Source of the DNA: Paramacrobiotus metropolitanus
Taxonomy: Eukaryota; Tardigrada; Eutardigrada; Parachela; Macrobiotidae
Length of the DNA stretch: 64,000 nucleotides
Direction: 5' to 3'
Assembly: GCF_019649055.1 (NCBI RefSeq)
Contig: NW_026570388.1
Location: 62,001-126,000 of the forward strand
In this document: in pieces, positions 9,571-19,897 of the stretch
How the letters are laid out: each line of letters opens with the position of its first letter
How positions within the stretch are numbered: the first letter of the stretch is position 1
Program-made: the position numbers and the translations under genes
The notes under the pieces: generated by a model
What the model was told of the DNA's origin: nothing
The model's database searches: none
What the model saw: only the letters and a program-made list of their open reading frames with translations

Positions 9571-12471
9571 TTAAATCCATCGAGTAAATGCTCGACGCAA
9601 AATACAAGGATTTCCTGCCATTATTCTTTCAGTAAGTCTTCTGCGCCCGCCGCCCTCTTCTGCTTCTTCCGCGGGTTGCTTACGCATCATCACGCGGAAC
9701 TTCGAGAAATAGCTGCCGATAGTTTGACCCAGACTCTGAGGAGGTTTCCCCGGGCATTTTGCTTCGGGCAACTGACCAAGAAAGTCTGCAGAGTAACCAA
9801 CTCTCAGCTGATAATAATTAGGAAATGAATATCTCTTGCATGGATTTCCTTAATTTATAAATTTGTAACATACAAACTTACGCCCAATAGCGGCAACCAA
9901 CTTCGGATGCATCTTTGAAATCCCGGCGCGCGGTGAAGGCTTTTTTTCAGCCAAAAATCGCTGTACACCTTCTTCACCACCCAACAAAAATGCCGCCAGG
10001 TTGCAAGCTAAATTAGCTTTGGACTTCCAACGGCTCACTAGTGACTGGAGATGCGGATATTCAATGTACACCCCGGTATATGGAGCCAGTTCTCTTTTCT
10101 TTTCACACTGTACCAAATAAGGATACCCTGAAAACACATAATCCTGGATTTCCATGTCATAACTCAGAACTAATCAGACCGCAACAAATTACCTTTTCCT
10201 GTCGGTGGCTTTTTCGGCAGTAAATCTGTTCGGTAAAAAATTATCTTTATTCAGTAGTTTAAAACCGCTATTGGCCCAAAACAAGATTGCAGTATACAAA
10301 GTCTTTCTGTTTCGTACTTACCGCTGGAGCTGCCAGATGATGACAGAGGCTGCGGAGATCGACTGCGCCTTTTCTTATGCTTTTTGCGTTGTTTGCGTTC
10401 ACGTTCTGGAATAACAAATATTACTACGAAAATAATTTAGGAAATCCCTGCTTTACCTTCGGCATGGCGCTTACGTTTTGCGCGACTTCGCTTTGAACCT
10501 GCAATACATATTTTACGAGTTAGTAACCGTAGTGTTCTCATTAATTTCTAAAAAATCGTACTTTCTTCCGAATCGCTGGATGAGGACGAACTGCTGTCCC
10601 GCTTTCTTTTCTCTAAATGACGGTCGAACGGATTATGAACTGATTTGCGAAAAACTGTGTGTAAATACTTTTATGACGGCGCTTGGCATCTTGGTCGTGT
10701 TCCTCCTTATTTGGTGGTGCAGAACTGTCATCCACATTCTTGCTTCCTGGATTGGCCGTATACACCATGATGCGTTACGTACATATTTACATTAATTACA
10801 TTGTGACATTGTTTTACTAACCAGCGCTCTGTTTTTCATTCAGACTTAATCCAGGAAATCCTTGTTTTTTTTCTGCAAATGAATTAACAATGTGGTGTGT
10901 ACACAAGCACATGCAAAAATGATGGATGTACTGTAGACTGTAGTGAACAGCATTACCTCCGCTCTTTAAGCTCGCTGTAGCAACCGATTGACCAAAGGCG
11001 CCAGCAGCTACGCGCTTTAAACAGAGACAGTTAACAACAGTTTAATAATTTCAAAACTCTGCTACCTCTGGAATTTTCCGCATGGAAGAGGCGGGCTCTG
11101 GAGGAACTGCTCGAATGCCACCATTGGCGACTGCCGTATTCCGTTGAAGAGCCTGCGTTTCCTTCTTGTTAGCCTCCGTTGACGTAGTCGGAGCAGACTT
11201 TTCCTACAAAATTAAAAAAAGTATTTTTACGCGGATTTCCAGAATTACCTTAATCACATAAACCTCTTACCCAACTTCTTTCCAGTTTGTCTTTTACCGA
11301 ACTAGCTTGAGACACAGAATTACAAACTGCAAGGATTTCCGCGGGATATGGTCGTCCGTTATAGGACGTCAAAATACGATCGTAGTGACTAAATCCGTCC
11401 GCGGCAATGGAAAAGCGTGTTAACACATCTGGATAAATCGGGTCAACGTCGAATTCCAAAGCCGATTTTAACGCAACGATGTTGTCTCCTTGAAATCGGA
11501 TGACGAGTGTTTCTAGAAAAATTGTTATTCTGTTAAATATTATTGTTTTTGGATTTCCAAGCTAGTTTTCACATCCATAAAACTTACGTTTTCTCTCCGT
11601 CAGCAGTTGGACGGCTTTTTCGAAGTTGTCGAGTGGTTCCACCGGAGACCCTTCTTTCTGCGGAATACAAAATAATTAACAATATATCAGAAGAAACATT
11701 CAAAAAGCTTCAAAAAAAACCTGGAAATCCTGGTCTTTTTCGTTTCTGCTGGGGTTCCGATTTTCCTCTGCGTCACCTAAGTGAAACTGGCAATAAAGTT
11801 AACCCGACAAAGCAAATCAATCGAAATATTAGAAATTAGTGGGACGATTCCTTTAAACAATGCTAAAAATTAAATAAATTACTTAATACCCAGTGAAAAA
11901 CAGCAACATTGTATGCAATGACAAGAAACTTACTTTCCGTGGATTTCCCTGAAGAAACGTTTGCTTCTGCAACCTTTCTCAACTCTTTCATAGGAACCAT
12001 CTTGGGTAGAACGGGTTTTTCAGGTGTGGGAGTGGTAGCTGGAAACTCGAAAACAATAAATCCCACAAGAAAGCAGTGCTGCCAGATCTTTTATTAAGGA
12101 ATTCCATTTTTTATTATTTACTGTTTTTCAAACAAGAAACGTTCAAACATCCAAGTTTTTTACCTTTTTTGGCCTCTTTTGGCATTTCTTTGGCGGATTC
12201 ATATTTTGCTGGCGGTTTTGTACGTCGGGCGGGACGCTTGACTTCAGGAACGGCCTTGAATTTTTCTGAAAATCAGATAAAGCTCAAAGTTTCGAAGGAA
12301 AGGTCGACCGAAAAGTGTCAGAATTACCAGAGTTCGACTGCTTCTTTTTCCTGCCACCAAAGGGTTGAATTTCTTGGATTTCCTGGATTTCTTGTTCGTT
12401 ACCTTAATAAAAGTTCACGTTTTTCAACAATTTAAACCTTTCTTAAACATTCATTTACCATTTTTGGACAT
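9571..12471 (-). CDS. BEN-domain-like transposon protein, 17 exons, about 566 aa
   Basis: Seventeen exons keep a consistent phase from ATG (12471) to TAA (9571): 12459-12471, 12328-12402, 12164-12265, 11934-12038, 11721-11776, 11588-11657, 11271-11512, 11066-11203, 10957-11014, 10822-10872, 10669-10746, 10562-10639, 10457-10498, 10322-10405, 10193-10225, 9882-10127 and 9571-9800. The protein has a basic N-terminal half with KRPARR-type runs, a Ser/Arg-Lys tract (KRKRDSSSSS, KKHKKRRSRS), then a globular C-terminus (about 410-530). There the pattern LACNLAAFLL..EE....F ... MHPKLVAAIGRKF fits a BEN domain, a sequence-specific DNA-binding fold. Many introns are phase 1. It is transcribed away from the transposase. 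It is a candidate binder of the dispersed octamer; that role is inferred. Confidence 0.75.
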
Positions 12472-12820
12472 TTTCAGCTGCTAGTAAGTTAACAAAGGCG
12501 TACAGAATCATTTAACGAAGAGAAAAGTGGGAACACTTTGAGCGCTCGATGCTCAAATAACTTTCGCTTGCAACGGTTGCGCAGCTCGCAGTCCGAATGA
12601 ACGCGAATGAACGCCAGATGCGCAGCATCTGAAACGTTTGAACTCGTAACCAATCATACAGAGTGGGCGACGTCCGCTGTGACGTTGTCATGTTTTTACG
12701 CTTTCCAGCGATTAAGTGCTGCGCAATGTTAATTACGGTATAGAACTTGAGTTTTTCGAGTTCTGGTTTTTTTAGTTTATCCTAAATCAACCCGACAGTG
12801 ATACCTGAAATTTTACAATC
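12472..12820. promoter_or_regulatory. Shared divergent promoter of BEN-like gene and transposase
   Basis: The 349 bp between the two divergent ATGs (12471 minus, 12821 plus) has no open frame. It holds short repeats such as GCGAATGAACGC/GAATGAACGCGAATG near 12595-12612. One bidirectional promoter could drive both genes. No exact octamer falls inside it; the nearest are at 12376 and 12981. Confidence 0.55.
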
Positions 12821-15517
12821 ATGAGTAAAAAACCAAGAGTTTTTTATAATTCGTATCTTCGTGATCCTAGTGAGCAGATAACTGCGCGTCAAAAGCGACA
12901 GATTGAGAAGAGCCGTGAAAAAACCCGTGTTGCAGCAGCGGAGAAAATTATCGATTCCTTTCTGCCTTTCGATAACTCAGGGATTTCCCAGCAAGGTGAA
13001 GACTCTTCGAGTGAGTGCGGCAGCGAATCCGACTGCGAATCCATTGCCAGTGATATTGAGACAGACGCGGAATGGACAGATAACGAACTGGGGGATGATA
13101 GTTATGCGCAAAGACTTGAAGGCGAGAGGTTAAGCGCGCCGTTGTACGAGGGATCGGCCATATCGCTCGGGGAATATGTCCATCTCCAACTGGCTTTTGC
13201 GCGACGCCATAACCTGTCTCGACAAGCCACAATCGGATTGTTTCAGAAAGACGCAAAAATCCTTCCTGTTTCTGGTCAGGATTTCCCACAGTCGTGGTTC
13301 AAACTGGCGAAACTACTTACTGGATATTTACCGGATTATCGCGTTCATTACTTCTGCTCCGAGCATAATTGTTATCTTGGATTTCCAGCTTTAGATGAAA
13401 ATGAACTACAGTTTCCCACTGATCACCAGATGATTAATATCAAAGATAAGTGTGTTAAGAAAATGGCCTACTTTACCTATGTGTCAGTGGCAGAAACTCT
13501 CAAAATCTTCTTGAAAGCAAATCATCGAAAAATCCGATTCAATCCGACCGAAAATGCAGCCGGCGAAATTCGGGATTTGACAGATGGATCCATGTATCGC
13601 TGTTGCCGACAGAATTTTGGGATGGATCGCCCGTTTATTTCCTTGTCTATTCACTTAGACAATGCAACACCTCATAAAGGGAAATCCGCGAATAAGAATA
13701 CCTGTTATGTTGGACAGTTTACAATCAATGAGATGAGGCGCGTCGATCGCCAGCGGCATGTTTTTCCTTTCCTGATTTATTGCGGTAAGGATAAAAATTG
13801 GTATCAAATCTATCATTCTTTCTCAGTAATCAGTGCCGTTACTTAAAATTAGGACTACCGTGTTATAACAAAAATTTCAAGTTATTTAATTCTCGGCAAC
13901 ATCAGTTGATGGCTAATCGTAATTGCAGGACGAAAGATGCCGCCCCGTGACACATTACTTGCTCCTTTCATTGATGAAATTAATCATCTTATGACAAATG
14001 GACTACTTTGTGAGATTCAAGGAAATCCTACATTGATCACAGTGTTTCCGGTCTTATTTCCATGCGATACTGTTGAAAGAAATCGTTTGATGGAAGTGAA
14101 AGGCCACACTGGATACTACAGTTGTACGACTTGTACTCAAAAAGGCAGCCTCTCGGGAACGCTTATATTTGAGTACAGTGACCAGCTACCTTTACGGAAT
14201 CATCAAAAGCATATGGAATTAGCTTTAATGGCCGCCAACTACGACAAGAACCAGAAAAAGAAAATGGAGGATAAGTTGAAGGGTGTAAGGGGGATTTCCG
14301 TTCTGTCTGCCCTATCACTCCCAGTTGTGAATTTCCCCAGAAGTTTTACCTCGGATTTCCTTCATTTGATTTGCGAGGGCATTTATAAGACTATGCTGGA
14401 GTTTTGGATTAATAATGAATTCCTGGATATCCAAAATTCGGATTGGTCGCTTTCCCTTTGTAAGCCACACTTGTGTGTAAAAAGATTGGTTCGCTCAATA
14501 ATGGACTATCACAGCCAATTTGACGGCGGTGAGTTGTTGTTTCTTCTTATGTTTTTTGGCCCAGCAGCATTTCACGGAAATTTGGATAAAAATCTGTATA
14601 TACATTATCTGAAGTTGGTCCGTATCTGCCATTTTTTGTTAAGTGATTCTCTGCCAACTGCGTTGCTTTGCGCGCTTAACATAGAAGTGCATAATTTCAT
14701 CAAGGATTTCCAACAGCTTTACGGAAAAGAAAAGATGGGATCGAATGTCCATCAGCTGCTCCATGTTGTAGGCCAAATGGAAGACTGGGGCCCGGCAAAC
14801 CATTACTGGACGTTCCATTGTGAATCCAATATTGGATGCATCATGAGACGCTTACATGGAAGTCAGCATTTGAGTAAAGAGATCGCGAAAACATCAACTT
14901 TAGCGCTCTGTGAGACCTGCCTGGAAAGCTATTTTGGAGGCGGGAACACAAACGGACGAGACTTGTTTCTGAGTGGACTGAAAAACACGCAACAGAAAAA
15001 GGGCGCCATAATTGTGTACTCAAATGATACGGTTGCGGTTCTGAATGGCGAAATCATTAGTGAAATGTCTCTTCGAAAAAGATTTTTGGATTTCCATGAT
15101 GTGGCGTTGAAATTACTGCATGAAGCGGTTGGGCAGGATGTTACCGTGATCGGGTTTTCAAAATCCTGTGTGGTCAATGCCGGCTTTACCTGCAAGGCCG
15201 CAAACACCGAAAGCTCAGATCGAAATTCGTCCTTCATTTTTACGAATGCGAAAGAGATTGTCAAAGTGGAGTGGAGTGTAGCTGCAGAAGACCATACGGG
15301 ACAAGCCAGTATTTTTTTAATTGGAAAAGTGCACAATTATAACCTCTCAACGCTGTTTTTAAAAGACAGGGATTTCCCGGTTTTTTTTGAATTACTTAAT
15401 GTTTCTGAGTATACTGCAGTACTTTCAACTAATGCCTTGTCTGCTGTTATGCAGTGCAGCAGCGGTGCTCGAGTTACTGTGGCCAAAATCCCTAGTTGTT
15501 TACATTTAGATCTGTGA
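12821..15517 (+). CDS. Transposase_21-like transposase, 2 exons, about 850 aa
   Basis: Exon 1 12821-13784, intron 13785-13928 (GTAAGG...TTGCAG), exon 2 13929-15517; the split codon is a glycine, giving 2553 nt. Residues 1-110 are basic then acidic/Ser-rich. The catalytic region matches the animal 'transposase domain-containing' (tnp2/Transposase_21) pattern: LLAPFIDEINHL, then FPCDTVERN (D about 368), GHTGYYSCTTCTQKG, FTSDFLHLICEGIY (D about 464), FFGPAAFHGNL, SNVHQLLHVVG and FHCESNIGCIMR (E about 620). These give a plausible DDE triad. It would cut and rejoin the element's ends. Octamers fall inside both exons without breaking the frame. The coding sequence has no stop or frameshift that I can see. 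Confidence 0.8.
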
Positions 15518-15765
15518 ATTCTTAAATAAATAATAACATCGAATTCAAGTATTTTATTCATTCAGCGAAAGTTTAGTTCAAATTTCTCAAGACAAAACAG
15601 GAACATTCCATGCTCATGCGAATGAGCAGTCCAAAGATCAATCACTATGTAAAAGTAATCAAACCACGAGCACTGTACAGCAGACTGCGTGACCGTTAGA
15701 ACTAAAGTGTACAAACAATATCTGGACTTCCCCGGGTGGATAAAAATCTTATTTCAGTAATGCAT
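15518..15765. other. Short spacer between convergent transposon genes
   Basis: AT-rich 3' flank of the transposase with AATAAAT just after the stop, a possible polyadenylation signal for the plus-strand gene. The minus-strand zinc-finger gene ends on the other side. Confidence 0.4.
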
Positions 15766-15905
15766 TCATGGAAATCCACGCAAAAATGATTTCACTATCA
15801 AAAAGGTGCAGTAACGCCTATTCAAATCAATGACAAAACAATCCCCCGGAAATCCTTGAACTATTTGTAGTGAGACGCCAGTTAACACATCAATCCATGG
15901 ATATC

Positions 15906-18333
15906 CTAGAAATAATGATTTTCGTAGTAGAGAGTCATCCGCTCTTGCCACACCTGAAATATAGCGAAATATAATACCAGAACAACACAGTGTGAAAGAA
16001 AACGTGGAGTGAAAGGTACTTACGCTTCCCCGGCTTTGCACGCTTCCGCCCGAGTGGACTGTGTTGGCGCTTTCAGTGCTTACAGCCGTGGCAGCACTGT
16101 TGCAAGACACCACTGTGGTCAAGCTGTCGGCGGACGTTTCGGTGTCAGCGGAGGTCACGCTTTCATTGGACGCCACACTTTCCGTGTCGGAATCCTCGGA
16201 TTCATGGACAACCGCCTTTGAAGGGCCAGCCAAGCGCCAGGAGAAGTAAACGGAGTGGACAGGACGGCCCGGTTGGACACTTAAGATGTACTCCGTGGTC
16301 GGTGGCACAACCTGCCGGCCGTTCTTGTAAACGCCTAACATCATCGTGGAAATCCAGGGTCCTTTGGGCTTACGAAAGTTGGAGCCGATAGCGACACGGC
16401 AGTCGTAGACAGCTTTGATACTGGGGCAGACAACTCTATGCTTCCAGTAGTTCACGTTATCGAAGTCATCATCATGTCCTCCAGTCAGCCATGGCACGCC
16501 GCACTGCTCACAAGCTCGATATTCCTCCTAAAATTTTGGAAATCCATTACTATAATTAAAACATTAAAACTTCATCTACGTACGCCCTTGTGGCTGGCTT
16601 TGAAGTGAGCCAAAAACATCCATTGAGTTCCCTCGAAATCACATCCAGTGCATTTCCATACATGTGGAATTTCAGGCTATAAATAAGAAAACTGAATTTT
16701 CCCCTGTTTATTGAATAGGTAACTATCAATTAATGATAGCGTCAAAACCAATTATTAATATAACAAACATTAGTACAAATAGTTTACCATTGTGCGCGAG
16801 TCATGCAGACGCAGCTTTGTCATGCGACGAGTATCACGGAGCAGACGGTAAACGTTTCCCAAAACCGCTGAGGGAGGCCCTACAAACACCTTGCTCCCTC
16901 CCTGTGCTAGTTCTTCACACAATCGTGGATATCCCAGGCTATTAAAATTTTAATTTTTAACGTTACTTTAATTATTAAAGAACACTTATATGCGTATTAC
17001 CTATCGGCGATTTTCATAGCAACCGGTCGCTGACCCAGTAAAATCAGTGGAACCAATACTGAGGCCACATGCTGTTCCACATTGTAGTAGACGGGCTTTG
17101 ATGTGCCAACGAAACCTTCCAATTTTTTCCCACAATATGATTAACTTTCATCAAGTCCATGCCACGAGGACACACCATCTCTTCGTACAGGCTAATGTCA
17201 AAACCACCACGCAGCAGAAAAAGCCCGAACCGCATAACTTGAGTGTCTTTCATATCACCGCATGAAAAGACTTTGTACAGACATTCAGGGATTTCCCGGA
17301 TTCGCGTGACGTCTGAATAAATGTAGCTGAAAATACACAAAACATGTATAGTACCAGGAAATCCGCGCAATTAATAGTAAACCATAATGTCAGAAATATT
17401 AACTGATACAAACTCATCAAAGTCAATGAATTTGCTACTTGCGTAAAACGTGCAGTACTGCAAAAAGAAGAAAGTCAGGTAACCAGCCTTTTCAGAACTC
17501 ACTTGAAAACCACTTCCAGCAGTCGCAAGTGATACACCGTGTCGTAGAACACGGCGCTTCCTGCCTTCAACGACTCAAAGAATTTCGGAACAACCTTCTT
17601 CAGCATGTGCATCTTCAGTTGTACAGGCTCCTTCAAAACCTGGCGAATGCGCTCCTCAGCGAGATTATATGCCTTTTCCGAATTAAATACAGGATTATTC
17701 TGGAAATCCATGATTGAATGGACGTTGCGTCCTGCTTTCGCTATTCAAACGTTCAAAACAGTCTGTGACCGTCGGAAATGAAACCCCAGTATCATAATGA
17801 TATAAACATTATTATTACTAATGTTTCTTACCGGATTCTTCGACATACAAGTATGCCCACGGAGACTTTTATAGTATGCTTTTTTAATGTTTAAGTATAA
17901 GTATAAGTTTAAGTATAAGTATAAGTATAAGTATATATAAGTATAAGTATAAGTTTAAGTATAAGTTTAAGTTTTAATGTTTAAGTATAAGTTTATAAGT
18001 ATGCTTTTTTAATGTTTAAATTTAACTATTAAGTAGTGTACCGGCGCTTGCAGTTGCAGTTATTGTTATCGTGGTGGCTATTGCCCACGGAGACTGTAAC
18101 ATAGTGGAGGGAAATCCGAGTTTCACCATATCAGCGCCTGATTCGATGACGGCCCAGTTAAAGGGCAAATCCAACACTATTTATAAAAATGAATTCAATG
18201 TATAAACAAAAAATTAAACCTGGCAAATATACATACAGGGCTTTTTCACGGTGTTTGCTGACATAAACACTCGAGTAGTGCCGTAGAAACGACCGCCAGG
18301 TTCTTCACGCTCATGATCACTATCGCTATCCAT
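15906..18333 (-). pseudogene. Transposon zinc-finger gene, interrupted
   Basis: Minus-strand multi-exon gene starting MDSDSDHEREEPGG (ATG at 18333). Exon 1 is 18237-18333; exon 2 begins at 18176 and is split by a 214-bp insertion; then 17503-17731, further exons to 16584-16676, 16024-16527 and 15906-15953. The 16584-16676 exon has a C2H2 finger (CTGCDFEG...HFKASH) and the next exon has CEQC...H...C, followed by an acidic Ser/Thr/Val-rich tail. The middle (about 16740-17330) is an unrecognised globular domain. Two lesions: the insertion with 14-bp duplications, and an apparent one-base deletion near 17092, where the frame shifts between two matching halves. The intron near 17400-17500 is uncertain. 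If the last intron is not spliced the frame runs to 15766. Confidence 0.6.
17854..18095. mobile_element. 214-bp retroposon-like insertion with 14-bp target duplication
   Basis: TGCCCACGGAGACT occurs at 17854-17867 and 18082-18095. Between them lie 214 bp, mostly degenerate (TAAGTA)n, with a non-repetitive head (18018-18081) at the far end. Removing the insert and one repeat restores a continuous exon frame in the zinc-finger gene. A head, a simple-sequence tail and a target duplication of this length fit SINE-type insertion. Confidence 0.75.
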
Positions 18334-18449
18334 CGTGCGCCAGATGTTACGACAACTGCTTTTAAAACCAGACAGTTTCAGTAAAGACCAACAATATGGG
18401 TAACTAGAACCGAAAAAATAGTAAGTTTTAACATAAAACCCGGAAATCC

Positions 18450-19897
18450 AAATCTACAAGAGTCGAACTTTTAAGAATCAAAAATGTAGAAATTCACCCG
18501 CGAACCAGGAACTAAAAAATGAGGTTATGCAGAACTCAAAATTCCACGTGCGGAATGATTGCGCGTATGGTGCTGTCGCCACAGGGCGGACGCAACGCTA
18601 TCATGCGGGCTGTGGTTTCACATGTTTCCGCGATTATTTCTTAGTTATTTAAGTTATTTTTAGGCCTTAGTTTCTTAGATTTCTGAGGTTTTTTAGTTTT
18701 CTTAAGTTTTTTTATTTTTCTTAGGTTTTTTATTTTTTAGTCTTCTTATATTCTTTAGTTTTTTCGACTGTTGTAATAATTATTATTCTCTGACGGATGC
18801 AAGTTGCCGTCGTCAAGACTGTTTTACGGCGAATTGTCTCGTCGTCGAAATGGCCCCGCGACGAAATGTCTTGCGGTGGGATGTCCTCCCGAATAAATGT
18901 CCCGCGACGAAATGTCGCGATGCGAAATGTCCTTGCGGCGCAATGTCTGCGACTAAATGTCCTGCGACTAGTTGTCCTCGGCGAAATGTCGCGGTGCCTA
19001 ATATTGTTATGGTTTTATTACAGAGACTTTGGTCATCACCGGCCAGGTTCCTAGCCTTCTTATTCATATTCAGAATTCCAGTAATCAGAATCAGAGTTTC
19101 CGAATTCAGACTCAGACTTTTAGCATTCAGAATCAGACTTTTAGCATTCAGAATCAGATTCAGACTTTCAGCGCAGGCCTTCTAATAACTATTTACGCAT
19201 TGATGCAACGCTCTAGTTGGGAGACACAGCGCAGTAATGCCACCAGTCTTCTTGATTCCATCGAGTGTAACAACTCTTCCAGACTTTTTAAAAAAGCTTT
19301 AGTCTAAAAATTACTCGTACCCAATCGGTGCTGCCAGTTATTGTACACGTTTCGCCAGTTGTTGTACACATTTCGCGTTTCCTGAGCAGACAATGAAATA
19401 TTGATTCCACCGTCGCCGGTAAGTCCAGCCCTTTTAAGCAGTCTTTGGTTTGGTAACATGACCGTTATATGCCGGTCTTAATTCTTTGTACTTATGGTTA
19501 GGTTAGATTTTAAAAATGAAATGGGGAATATCAAATATCATCGCTGCTAACAAATCTCTTATCATAACCCATAGATAGTATTAGACACCGAGAAGCTCAA
19601 GCAATGGTAGATTCAAAAGCACATTATTCACACATCAGCTTCATTCTTTCTTCTTATGAATATCAAAAAATCTTGGCTCTGGGAAATAGCTTCTAGTACG
19701 GATTCTTAGGAGAACAAACATAAGGAAACCAAAGAAAACAGAAATCTGCGGCAGAAGCTATGAGAAAAAATTTGCGATTTCGACAGCTGAACGGAGATGG
19801 AAATGAGGATTGTGTTTTGAGGATTAATCCTGTTTTTGTTACAAACTGGTGAAGTGACTGGCTTGAGCTAATAAAAACAAGGATTGTATTGCTGCAG
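18450..19897. repeat. Intergenic composite of degenerate minisatellites
   Basis: No gene seen. Three repeat types follow each other: pyrimidine-rich TTTCTTAGG-like units (about 18640-18760), units like GCGACGAAATGTC and GCGACTAAATGTCC (about 18840-19000), and a 21-bp unit TTCAGAATCAGACTTTTAGCA (about 19060-19175). Open frames here merely follow the repeats. From 19300 to 19897 the sequence is AT-rich and unremarkable. The same TTTCTTAGG and GTCG-type units recur near 27 and 41 kb. Confidence 0.7.

Larger units (their letters stand above)
9441..18449. mobile_element. Large three-gene DNA transposon (Transposase_21 / EnSpm- or KDZ-like)
   Basis: The limits given are the first and last GGATTTCC/GGAAATCC octamers, so they are a minimum. 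Inside are a BEN-like gene (minus, 9571-12471), a Transposase_21-like transposase (plus, 12821-15517) and a zinc-finger gene (minus, 15906-18333). About 30 exact octamers cover all of it, introns and exons alike, and I saw none in the other 55 kb. No terminal inverted repeat or target duplication was found by eye. The zinc-finger gene has an insertion and a probable frameshift, so this copy is likely no longer fully active. Confidence 0.75.
9441..18449. repeat. Dispersed octamer GGATTTCC/GGAAATCC, about 30 copies
   Basis: Exact copies start at 9441, 9608, 9842, 10146, 10440, 10854, 11233, 11333, 11551, 11723, 11941, 12376, 12981, 13279, 13379, 14021, 14292, 14353, 14704, 15088, 15370, 15770, 15848, 16348, 16538, 17289, 17357, 17702, 18110 and 18442. 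The fully palindromic variant GGATATCC occurs at 14425, 15899 and 16927. Up to 15370 most read GGATTTCC (16 of 21); from 15770 on nearly all read GGAAATCC (8 of 9). About 0.3 copies would be expected in 9 kb by chance. Confidence 0.9.

Noticed and set aside
9096-18048. CACTACT at 9096 and AGTAGTG near 18042 as CACTA terminal repeats
   Set aside because: The match stops after 7 bases, the flanks share no target duplication, and octamers continue beyond 18048.
18850-19185. 111-codon plus-strand open frame
   Set aside because: It only follows tandem minisatellite units with no domain or splice support.
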